From Pisaster brevispinus (taxonomy: Eukaryota; Echinodermata; Asteroidea; Forcipulatida; Asteriidae), in the NCBI GenBank assembly GCA_023634235.1, contig JAMKCF010000009.1, forward strand, positions 6,882,001 to 6,946,000: a DNA stretch of 64,000 bases, in the 5' to 3' direction. Position 1 is the first letter of the stretch. Each line of letters begins with the position of its first letter. Below the pieces are notes generated by a model. The model saw only the letters and a program-made list of their open reading frames with translations. It made no database searches and was not told the origin of the DNA. Shown one piece after another: positions 56,901 through 64,000 of this stretch. The translations under genes were made by a program, and so were the position numbers.

Positions 56901-59900
56901 GCTTTTCTAGATATTAGTTCCAAACAGGTTCCTCCTTTTTTTCTAAGAAAATTGTGCCGCACAATTGATGAAGAATTAAAAGATAAGACTGATAATAAGA
57001 ATAAGGATTATTTTACTACAGAACCAACATAATTCTCATTGTGACAGAATTAGATTTGCAATTCAAGGGTTTTTTCCCCTTAATTTTTGTCCTGTGAACT
57101 CATTATTAACTTTAACAAAACCTAAATGCTCTACTTACCCTTTCAACAAAAATGCCAAGCCTAGAATATTTAATCATATTGCCATTTTGCAGCTCTCTAT
57201 TTATTCTTTTTCGTCATTTATTTCAAGTATTGGTAAAGTAAGTTGTGGATAAAGTTTTCCTGTCCTTTGGATGTTAGCATTCCTATTTGACAAAATGGAA
57301 ATTGGAGTAGCATGATAACCTTGCAATCAAGGCTAGAAGCCAATTAGATTAATAGCAGAACCAACATAGCTAAGCTTACAAAAAGCAATTATTTTATCAA
57401 ATCTTAACCAATTTGTCAGAGACCTATTTATATAAAGATGAGGTTTGGTGGTAACCAGAAGATGTGAGAATAACGTTCATGTCAACTACTTTTTGTGAAC
57501 TGTCAACGGAATATGAAATCTTTGCTCACTGTGTGATGCATGTGAAGCTGTTATTTTCCTCACTATACCATACTATGTTCATCCGCAACCTTCTTGCCAG
57601 TTTTGCATGCTTATTTGCATTTCAGACCCCATGTATTTGCCCTTTTTTTTTTTGCATGTAAAAGTTTGTTTTTCAATGCTTGCTGTGATTTTGAAGTGCC
57701 TTTTGAAAATGTTTTTAAAATGGAGGTAAATATTTTAGAGCATTTCAATCGGCACGACTTTGTGTTTTTAGTCTTCCTAAGAAGCATTAGTTTGCATGTA
57801 GTTCAAAGATTGCTGTGGTGAGTTGGTTACCGGTGCAAAAAAAAAAGTCAATCATACCGTGCATAGTATGATTGACTTCTTTTTAGTTTGATATTTTATA
57901 CCATATGGTACATCTTTTTGTGTTTGAACTTGCGGTGATAATTGCATGAGTTTTGTTTTTTTCATCTTTCTCTGCAATAAATACAAAATAAACCATTGTA
58001 TTTTAACCTGAGTGATTATGCCTCTTCCTGACCAGCACCCCGTCTGAAACGCCTAGACGTGCCCGTCAGCGAGCACCTTCAAAAGCGGTCAAAACGCGCA
58101 AGAAGCGCGAGCTCAGCCCGGAGTCTAAGAAGAAAGCCCAGCAGAAGAAACGCAAGGAGCAGCTAGCCATGCAGAAGAAAATCCTGAGGCAAGTGAAGAA
58201 GGCCCGGGCTGAGGCTAAGAAGAAACCGGGGGTGAAGTTTCAGACCCCTCAGGACCAGGCCAAGGGGGATGCGGCTGGTGGTGGTGGGGGTAAGGGGAAG
58301 AAGGAGGAAAATGCCCCTGCGTCGTCTCAGATTCAGACGTATCAACCCCCAGATGTTAAGTCAGTGGAGGAGGTGCGGGAGGATGCAACATTCAAGAAGA
58401 TGGCCAAGAACAAACAGTAAGGAGAAATTTGTAAACGTCAAATCTGAACTCTTTAGAGACCATAGTGGCCACAAACGGCCACTACTAATTATTATATGCG
58501 TTTTTGTCAGTTCTTGTATTTTTTATATACGGGCTGTTCCTTGACAAGCATTGCTTTTTCAGAACGTGCCTCCACATTTTTTACCTCATTGTATTTGTTC
58601 TTGTTATTTTATACTAATGTGGAAGTAAATGGTTTTTGAATTAAAATGCTGTCATCTTTGAGATATGAAGTAAAAGCTTATTCTACACCTTACTCAAATG
58701 TATACCTTTATGCAGGGTTTTCCCAAACCGAGGGTTACTTTAACTATAAAATGGACAGTCATAGATGTAGAGAAAATAGGAGGACTGGAATGAATGTATT
58801 CTTCCAATCCAAACCTTACTTCCTTTAATAAGGGAATAAAAGAGTAAGCAACAAGGTCTCAAATGGCAGTTTAATCGCACGGTCACAACCCTGTATGGTT
58901 TTAAACAGTTGTTTAAGACCGAGTCACTACTCTTTTATTCCAGTTCATAAATGCCTTTTTTGTTAAAAGTTTAATATGGTAGGAAAATCTGTAAAACTTT
59001 TCTGCTTTGTAGGCCTTAATTTTAACTTCCTGTTACATCCTCTGGCTCTGTTTTGCGAAGGGTCAAATTTAAAACCGGTCTTAAATGGTCGTGTGACCAC
59101 CTTTCGAACAACAGGACTGCCTAAACTAACTGGGGGTATTTATGACTGCAGATTGATGACCTTGTTCAAGAACTACATGCAAGAGATTGAAGGGAAAGAG
59201 AACTTGAATGCATTCAACATGTACTTTGATATTGAAGCTCCTTTACGTCTATCGGATGCCCATGCAGAGAAACGCTACAATCTCTCCCGTCAGATAGCTG
59301 CAACATATTTTGATCCAGCTTCTAAGAAGTAAGAAACATGTATACTATTATTATTGTATCTTTATATTATAGCACTGTGACCCCTAGGCCGAAAGATACC
59401 TGAGCCCAATTTCATAGAGCTGCTTAAGCACAACCAAATTATGCTTACCGGAATAAGGCCACCAGCCAAACTACCATGTCACATGTACAATTTGTGACTG
59501 GTATCCTGCTCATTTCTGCTAAGCAGACAATTGTTAAGCAATATTTTCTGCTTAAGCAGCTCTATGAAATTGGGCCCTGTGTAGAGAAGAGGATGAAGAA
59601 ATGTCAGTTTTAGATGTGGGAGGAAAATCCTGAATCGGTGAACCCATGCAGTTAGGTTTGGACTGAAAACCCAATCCACATTCAAGGCTCTGATCCATGA
59701 TTGGAACTTGGGGTCACAGAGGCAAAAGGCAGGGAAGAAACCACTGAGCCAACCTGAATGTCTACTAGACTTGTAGACCTCTTGTGGGCAAGTCAGAACT
59801 GATGGACATTGTTTCATCACACACTTGACTGGGAAACACCACTTCAAGCATTGTATTGGTGAACTTGGTCATCTTTTATGACCATTCAGTAATTTTGAAT

Positions 59901-62900
59901 GTTACTTAAAGTACACCACTGCCAAGTGACACAAACCCATTAGGGCATAGTCTGAATGACAGACATAAGCTACAGTACACCTTAAACAAAATACCACAAC
60001 AATCAGACTCCTACAATAGACGATCCTGATATTCACTAGGGATCCTTATTTCTTCAGTGACTAAATACATGATTCAATTGTTTTCAGGGCTGTTGAGTTG
60101 TCCCACGATGTCCTGACACGCCTCGGCAGTGATGGTGACAGACCAACAGTAAAGACTCTAGAAGCTGCTCAGAAATCAGTCATACCAAGACTGGAGCAGA
60201 TCTTCAGTAATTTCTGGATTGTAAGTTCAATCTTCAGTATTTCAAAGCTTTCTTTCTCAGGTCTACCAACTCTTTGTAAAATCGTGAGTGTATATTATTC
60301 TTGTAACTTCCCAGTGTGTGACTTAAAAACTGAAAACAAAGTGCGCTTTGGGAGTAAGGGATATATATCGGAAGAATTTTCTGTTGTGCTTGCATTTCTC
60401 GGGTCATAAGCGCTTGAGGAACTCTGATGAGAGGCAAAACAATGAAAGTCAAAACTAGAATGTAAAATTGACTTGTAGTGTATCTCTAGAACTTCTGTTG
60501 ACAGGGTTCCAGTTTGAAATGATCAGCGGGAGATACTTGTGTATCGATCAGTCCCCTTTCTTTGAAGGGCTACTGGCTACTTTGTTTGTCCACACTTAAT
60601 TTTCACGCTTGTGCTTGTTAATAATGTTCTTTCCCGAATTTAGCTTCACATCAGTAGAAATGGAATGATAGGCTTCATGTGTATTTATTTAGATACTCTA
60701 CATGATTAAGTTATATTCAAAATTAGATCCATTTATCAATTTAGAATCAGAAGACTGGTTGTGACAGAGAATAAAAAAAAGGATTGACAATCTCAGATAA
60801 TCCACATGAGGAATCGGGAGGGTTGTGCCAGAGAGTGAGGATTGTGAAGAACTTTCATAACAATTAGATCTCTAACTTGGTTTCACATTTGAGGCTTTAT
60901 GTTTTGAATCCCTTGCCCTCCGGCCATTAACATACAATCCTACCACGCAACAGATTTACCGATCCACAGTGTATCAGACACAGGCAGATAGTGTGGATAA
61001 AACATACCTCTCAACAGATGAGGTTCAGATGCTGCTGACCATAACGTCAAAGGTATTCACGAAATCATCAGCTCATTCATTACATCAGATCCAGATCAGA
61101 TCAGATCAAATCAGTTCAGATCAGATCAGAATCAGATCAGATTCAGATCAATGTTAATCAATTCAGATCAGTTCAGATCCAGATCATTTTAGATCAGATC
61201 AGATCAGATCAAATAAGATCAGAATCAGATTCAGATCAGTTCAGATTCAGATCACATCACATCAGACCACATCAGCACTCGTCCACATGGCTTCACCATA
61301 CACAATTTCAAGAATAAATCTGCAAACTTGTCTGCCATTATTCTGTGCTTTGCACTGTTGACTAGTTGGACTGCCATTGTTTTAAGATAACGTGTTTTTG
61401 TTTTTATTTTGACTGTACGCAGTCTACATAATACTTGATTATTTTGTCATTTAGAAGCTTTGCAACCTTTTTTTCAGTACGTGTACTCCACCTTTATCAA
61501 GCTTTAATCCCAGCCCTCAGATCCATTTTGTCAGTACGACTATGTGTGGTATAACTTTGCCAGTCCCTGTCTGAAACACACCCAGGAGACTTAACCTGTG
61601 CAAACCGACCTTTAGAACTGAAGCTTTTTAAACAATCTTTTTGTATCTTTACATTATCAGGTACCATAGACCTTTGTCATGGTGCGGCCATCTTGATTTT
61701 TCTCTCATTCAAATCAATGTAACCAAACCGAGGCTGGGAGGAGAAATAGTCAGGTTCCTTTTTGTACAGTAAATATTTGCTCTCAGCATTGTTATTGGAT
61801 ATAGGGAATATGACCAAGATGTTGGCAGCGATGATAAAGGTCTATTGGTGTAAGATGTGTGCTAGAAAGATAAAACCAAACCCACCTGTGGCAAACATTT
61901 CTTTTAAATGAAGTTAATGCAAATGACAGATATTAAAGTTGCAAGACAAGAGATGTTCCATGCCACCAGAACAGATGTACATTATAAGCCAGATGGGTTC
62001 TCATTGTTTAATCTGTAACCATTCCCACCATGCATTACATTAGTCAGTCTTCACCATCATTAATGGTTGTTGATGGAATTGACTGAAGGTATACCATATT
62101 GACCCCTTCCACCACTGTCAAACATGGCTACTGTATGCCAAGCTCACCATTTCGGGAGTCAAACTGCACAAACAATCTTTGGTAAGAGTGCAAATGCCAT
62201 GTTGCCCAAAATGTGCACTTGTATAACACAAGGGGACATGGACTCCCAAAATGGTGCACCCAAGATTATTGTGATGCTACGTCAGGTGAATTGGGTTAAT
62301 AGCTCGACAGTAATACCATAGTAGTTGGTGAGTGGTATCAAGGTAGAGTTGTGAGTCTAATGTGCTTCATCGGTGTAAACACCTGACATCAAATGCTTCT
62401 TTTTTGGGGGTATGTTGCTTTGTTAAACAAATTAGTCAGTGTTTGTCTTTGCCAGATACACATGATTTGCTGCATCTTCAACTTTTGATGGAGATAGACT
62501 GCTTATGCAAATCTTATCATTATCTTCCCCCAGTTACCAAGAAATTTCAATACTCAACTTGCCAGTACTTAGTATTCAGTTGGTATCCAAGAAAAAATGT
62601 GAAGCTCATCACTTTTAGTAATACGAAAATTAGCTGCTGCTAACTGCTTACCAACCAAAATGACCTATGATATCAATGCAAAAATGCTTAATGGCCTCAC
62701 ATCTTGACCCTAGAAGAGTCTTTCTCAAAGACTAAATGTCAACACAAGTTACACATGCAAATGTACTTGTGTAACAGAATGCATGTGTGTGTGTTGTGTT
62801 GTCGTTTTAGCCTTTGAAAAAGACTCTGCTAGGATCAAAATGTGAGGCCTTTAACCATGTTTGCTTTTCAAAATAATAACAGTTTCTTTATTCATGCCAT

Positions 62901-63271
62901 TTACAAAATCATTTATTCAATATCAAACTCAATACATAAAATACCTTTAAGGTATTACAAAATATTCTCGGATCTGCTTTCCACTGTGTATAGACAAACA
63001 ATGATTTGTTTTGTTTACTCGGCATTGATGGAGGTTCATCAGCTCTCATAAACCATCTTCTAGCCACATTCTCATTCACTGTCATCACGCTACATTTGCT
63101 CTTTCCACTATGTGCACTCTTTCTACACACATTGTCCAGGCCCACTTGGAGTCCATGGATGAGCAGGGCGGAGGCGCAGGGGGTGATTCCAAATTTGACA
63201 TGGCCCTCCGGTCAGGGAGCACACAAAGTTTGGTGCTCGCCTGGAAAAGGCGTAGACGCGGTAAAGGCCCG
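38976..63271 (+). CDS. RGS22: RGS22 orthologue, first 18 coding exons (3' end beyond window)
   Basis: A large protein with several RGS domains; the family binds G-alpha subunits and in vertebrates is found mainly in testis. Exons: 38976-39036, 39753-39841, 40332-40543, 41111-41400, 41981-42256, 42708-42849, 43366-43636, 43838-43992, 44660-44845, 45775-46092, 46688-46845, 47053-47212, 55077-55127, 58036-58416, 59152-59328, 60088-60220, 60954-61052, 63140-63271. Every phase joins, giving 1097 codons. Recognition: the N-terminal EVTEENFEPL...DDLFLDYFNAFL and the ERLPLFLRTK...LEYKL blocks match RGS22, followed by an acidic linker and three RGS domains. Exon 1 is predicted only from phase, a start codon and a GTAAAT donor. 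The donor of exon 10 was chosen because it keeps the RGS register; a site at 46107 would need another acceptor. The C-terminal RGS domain of the vertebrate protein is not in the window. Confidence 0.9.
40584..40696. repeat. CCCAATTTCAT foldback element, GGCTCTGC subfamily, best copy
   Basis: Starts GGCCCAATTTCATGGCTCTG and ends GTGCCATGAAATTGGGCC, with internal ACGCTTACTGCC / ACAGTAAGCGC arms. About 113 bp, beginning 41 bases after the donor of RGS22 exon 3. Confidence 0.8.
40998..41100 (+). mobile_element. tRNA-derived SINE, copy 2 (RGS22 intron 3)
   Basis: Head GGCTGGAAAGCTCAGTTGGT carries the A box and GGTTCAAGTCC the B box. The tail runs TTTGTCTGTGTTCAAATCCA and into eight or nine T. It stops ten bases before the first base of exon 4, so its T tail forms the pyrimidine tract of that acceptor. 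Confidence 0.8.
42974..43225. repeat. CCCAATTTCAT foldback element, GGCTCTGC subfamily, long copy
   Basis: Starts GGGCCCAGTTTCATGGCTCT and ends AGCAATGAAATTGGGTCC with AGTAAGC / GGTAAGC arms. At about 252 bp it is longer than its relatives, with a unique interior. RGS22 intron 6. Confidence 0.65.
43366..43636 (+). other. RGS22 exon 7: acidic linker
   Basis: Residues 358-447. It encodes a Pro-rich start followed by a run of Asp and Glu (about residues 389-405, including nine consecutive Glu) and then a charged helix leading into RGS domain 1. Vertebrate RGS22 also has a Glu-rich segment before its first RGS domain, which supports the orthology. Confidence 0.85.
43838..44845 (+). other. RGS domain 1 of RGS22 (exons 8 and 9)
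   Basis: Exon 8 encodes FKSFLSNTAGEDMMNFWLDC, the canonical helix pair of an RGS domain. Exon 9 encodes the later helices through RRLRSYWVARYVLHKERMGA. This is the best-preserved RGS signature in the gene. The intron between them is about 670 bp. Confidence 0.9.
44142..44215. repeat. Dispersed repeat GGCTGCGGCTGTGGCTGTTG, copy 1
   Basis: About 70 bases (AAATTGGCGGCTGCGGCTGT, AAGGGTGTTGCTATGAG) nearly repeated at 49915-49985. Both lie in RGS22 introns. Confidence 0.65.
45511..45732. repeat. Dispersed repeat, AACCCTTACTCCC family, best copy
   Basis: Starts CTTGACCCTTACCCTCCCAA and ends CCTAGGGAGTAAGGGTTAA, imperfect inverted ends. The core contains GCTTATCACTGAGTCAGGCA. It ends about 42 bases before RGS22 exon 10. 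Confidence 0.8.
45775..47212 (+). other. RGS domain 2 of RGS22 (exons 10-12)
   Basis: The end of exon 10 encodes DREAGRPFQRHLEK, exon 11 ANLLFWQDVTDYGAEEDRAA and exon 12 the closing helices ending QREWLVYLKEDLAVFL. The FQ-x-LEK...LLFWQDV spacing is RGS-like but the domain is more diverged than domain 1. Exon 10 also has the LRPSSC-type Pro/Ser linker shared with vertebrate RGS22. Confidence 0.8.
47850..48165 (-). mobile_element. SINE-like repeat, TGAGCAAGACACTTAAC family, fullest copy
   Basis: Read on the minus strand it starts with TTCGAATCCCGGTCATGACA (B-box-like) and TTGAGCAAGACACTTAAC, continues through GGGGTAAATGGGTACC, and ends in TTATTATTATT after GAGCGCTATATAAGAAGCC. The relatives at 37276 and 22980 share these blocks. 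Confidence 0.65.
48540..48665. repeat. Hairpin with AGAGCCTGGTTCT arms
   Basis: AGAGCCTGGTTCTTGACAAT...TTACC and GGTAAAATTAAAGAGAACCA...GCCTCTCT are imperfect inverted repeats around a GAGACAAAGTCGA loop. Only one copy was seen. Confidence 0.55.
49146..49290 (+). mobile_element. tRNA-derived SINE, copy 3
   Basis: GGTAGCTCAAATGGTAGTAC (A box) and GGTTCAAGTCC (B box), then TTTCAACCCAAATTTGTG, the tail of the family seen at 40998 and 23675. RGS22 intron 12. Confidence 0.7.
49915..49985. repeat. Dispersed repeat GGCTGCGGCTGTGGCTGTTG, copy 2
   Basis: AAATTGGCAGCTGCGGCTAT followed by GGCTGTTGCTAAGGGTGTTG, collinear with 44142-44215. Confidence 0.65.
50889..51402. mobile_element. Inverted-repeat element of about 515 bp
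   Basis: The left arm GAATTCAGTTTTGTGATGCG...ATAGATAGAGTC-TTATGAAAG and the right arm in reverse complement (CAATTCAGTTTTGTGACTCA...AATAGATAGAGTCCTTATGA) match over roughly 65 bases with several differences. Noncoding interior. No duplication seen. Confidence 0.7.
52525..52772. mobile_element. Inverted-repeat element with a smaller foldback nested in its left arm
   Basis: The outer arms are CCTGTGGCTGTGCGTGGA...CTCTAACC and GGGTGTGTTTTTGCG against their inverse at 52715-52772. The left arm is interrupted by about 60 bases that themselves start CCTGCTGTAT and end ATACGGCAGG. The right arm is uninterrupted. Confidence 0.65.
52985..53135. repeat. Degenerate CCCAATTTCAT foldback element
   Basis: GTTTCAAAGAGCTAGTTAGC start, TACCAGTTACAAAC and GGCTGGTAACC words, and an AGAAGCTCTATGAAATGGAT end match the AGCTGCTTAAG subfamily. 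Strongly worn. Confidence 0.55.
53195..53334. repeat. Foldback element with GCTATTCAAAGCCATAGC arms
   Basis: The left arm (CTAGTGCTATTCAAAGCCAT...GGCTTAGGC) and the right arm (GCCCAAGCCAAAGC...GAAAAGGGCTCTAG) are degenerate inverted repeats. About 140 bp. Confidence 0.6.
54005..54134. mobile_element. GC-rich hairpin element, copy 2
   Basis: 130 bp, same left arm and same loop as 19166-19294, with an almost perfect stem of about 58 bp containing GATCGCGCGCG. It is flanked by TAA on the left and TTA on the right. It lies in RGS22 intron 12, about 0.9 kb before exon 13. Confidence 0.8.
58036..58416 (+). other. RGS22 exon 14: lysine-rich linker
   Basis: Residues 791-916. Dense in Lys, Arg and Gln (KTRKKRE, KKKAQQKKRK, KKARAEAKKK), followed by a Gly run (GGGGG) and VKSVEEVREDATFKKM leading into RGS domain 3. 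It is unlike the flanking RGS folds and probably disordered or helical. The basic clusters look like nuclear-localisation or nucleic-acid-binding patches, which is inference only. Confidence 0.85.
58833..58941. repeat. Foldback element with GGAATAAAAGAGTA arms
   Basis: GGAATAAAAGAGTA at 58833-58846 and its exact inverse ending at 58941, with further imperfect pairing inside (AAGGTCT / AGACC). 109 bp, RGS22 intron 14. Confidence 0.7.
59152..61052 (+). other. RGS domain 3 of RGS22 (exons 15-17)
   Basis: Exon 15 encodes LMTLFKNYMQEIEGKENLNA followed by FNMYFDIEA, a diverged form of the RGS F-x-x-Y/F...W-x-DIE core in which the usual Trp is Tyr. Exon 16 encodes the LEAAQKSVIPRLEQIFSNFW helix and exon 17 the closing segment. 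It corresponds to the third RGS domain of vertebrate RGS22. Confidence 0.8.
59404..59575. repeat. CCCAATTTCAT foldback element, AGCTGCTTAAG subfamily, best copy
   Basis: Starts GCCCAATTTCATAGAGCTGC and ends with its inverse, GCAGCTCTATGAAATTGGGC. The interior has AAATTATGCTTACC and a TGACTGGTATCCTG block. 172 bp, RGS22 intron 15. Confidence 0.8.
61085..61265. repeat. (GATCA)n-type minisatellite
   Basis: Degenerate tandem units of AGATC / AGATTC / AGTTC over about 180 bp, starting about 30 bases after the donor of RGS22 exon 17. Unit length drifts between five and six bases. Confidence 0.9.
61666..61845. mobile_element. MITE with ATAGACCTTTRTCATNG ends
   Basis: The left end ATAGACCTTTGTCATGGTGC and the reverse complement of the right end, ATAGACCTTTATCATCGCTG, match at 16 of 20. 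Both continue into CCA-CATCTTG. 180 bp. A solitary end of the same family (TAGACCTTTATCATGCAGCG) lies at about 3678 in NSL1 intron 3. Confidence 0.75.
62145..62250. repeat. Foldback element with CACCATTTTGGGAGTC arms
   Basis: CACCATTTCGGGAGTCAAAC and its near inverse GGACTCCCAAAATGGTGC bracket about 105 bp containing AGAGTGCAAATG / AATGTGCACTTG. A related solitary word (CATTTTGGGAGTC) lies at about 50442. Confidence 0.65.
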
Positions 63272-64000
63272 GTAAGCTTATAAAAGGTGATATTTTTTCT
63301 ATCTCACCGAGTGTGACAGGTTTGCAGTGAGTCCAAGCATCATGCTCGCTGATGAGGGGATTGCTGCATTTGATCTTTTGATCAATTTAGTCTACATGTG
63401 TAATTATGTTACAAATTAACAAAGCTTGAGGGGTAAACAGCATGCATAGCACATTAATCCTGACAGTACAAGTCAAGATCAGCAGTAGTTTTATAGAGGG
63501 AGAAAGAATGGCCTACATTACATTCAATCAATCTCAAGCTTTCCACTAATTTATTTTAAATTTGTTGATTAATAACGACATCTTCATGCTGATATTTGTT
63601 TGAATAGTATGACCAAAGTTGCAAAGGATTTTGTTTACCACCACCTTCCCCTCCTACATGCTCATTTATTTATTTATCAAGTAATAAACCACATTTATTT
63701 ATTTGTGACATTTCTTTACCCAGGGTATGCCCAAGCAGTTAAAAAGCCATTTTCACTGGGGCCCTGCAATTCATGTATAAAAAAAACAATATCATGTAAC
63801 ATTACCCTGAACGTAACTGGTGATTCGAACCGGTGCTTTCTATTTGCCCATTGCATGCGCCCAACCTCAAAACATTAAAGTAGTTGTATTTTGTAATAAA
63901 GCAAAGGGGTAGTGAAGTTTTTGCCGTGCCCATTTTTTACCAAATGATGCACATAGAAAACTGAACTTGCCATCTCTTCACTGAGTTATACCTGAACATA
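63272..64000. other. RGS22 intron 18 (truncated by window end)
   Basis: Starts with a GTAAGC donor. No further exon of the gene was recognised before the window edge. Confidence 0.6.

Noticed and set aside
38976..63271. Other RGS family members as the identity of the plus-strand gene
   Set aside because: Several RGS domains in one chain, the DDLFLDYFNAFL N-terminus and the Glu-rich linker fit RGS22 and not the single-domain RGS proteins or the axin or GRK families.

Overview
The window looks like nuclear DNA from an invertebrate deuterostome, most likely an echinoderm and perhaps a sea star. The base composition is AT-rich and the genes are split by many small exons. The Toll-like receptor is intronless with a single C-terminal cysteine cluster, a type common in echinoderms. 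There are conserved animal orthologues (NSL1, mitochondrial-type arginase, RGS22) and a heavy load of short inverted-repeat transposons, hAT elements and tRNA-derived SINEs. The phylum is an inference; no species is claimed.

Layout. (1) 1321-6476, minus strand: a complete six-exon NSL1 gene (kinetochore MIS12 complex) with a TA-flanked Tc1/mariner-like element in intron 2. (2) 6477-9556: intergenic and repeat-rich. (3) 9557-12319, plus: an intact single-exon Toll-like receptor of 920 aa. (4) 13889-15823, plus: a tandem copy more than 99% identical over about 1.8 kb. A deletion-frameshift in it removes the last LRR cap and the membrane segment, and a long CAA microsatellite lies where the TIR domain should be. 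(5) 15824-23436: intergenic repeats including two hAT elements with perfect 8-bp target duplications. (6) 23437-32495, minus: a complete eight-exon arginase with a mitochondrial-type leader. (7) 32496-38975: intergenic, with a 713-bp element that has arms of about 90 bp. (8) 38976-63271, plus: the first 18 exons of an RGS22 orthologue, running off the right edge. Exon phases agree across all three multi-exon genes, which is strong internal support for the models.

The genes do not form a pathway. NSL1 is a cell-division gene, the receptor pair is innate immunity, arginase is nitrogen and polyamine metabolism, and RGS22 is a multi-RGS-domain protein known mainly from testis and ciliated tissue in vertebrates. 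The most interesting biology is in the receptor pair: a gene-conversion-like identity tract, a receptor reduced to a soluble ectodomain, and a TLR3-like alanine in the signalling loop of the intact copy. The repeat layer is also of interest: several families defined here by their own inverted repeats and target duplications, and a SINE that appears to supply the pyrimidine tract of an RGS22 splice acceptor.
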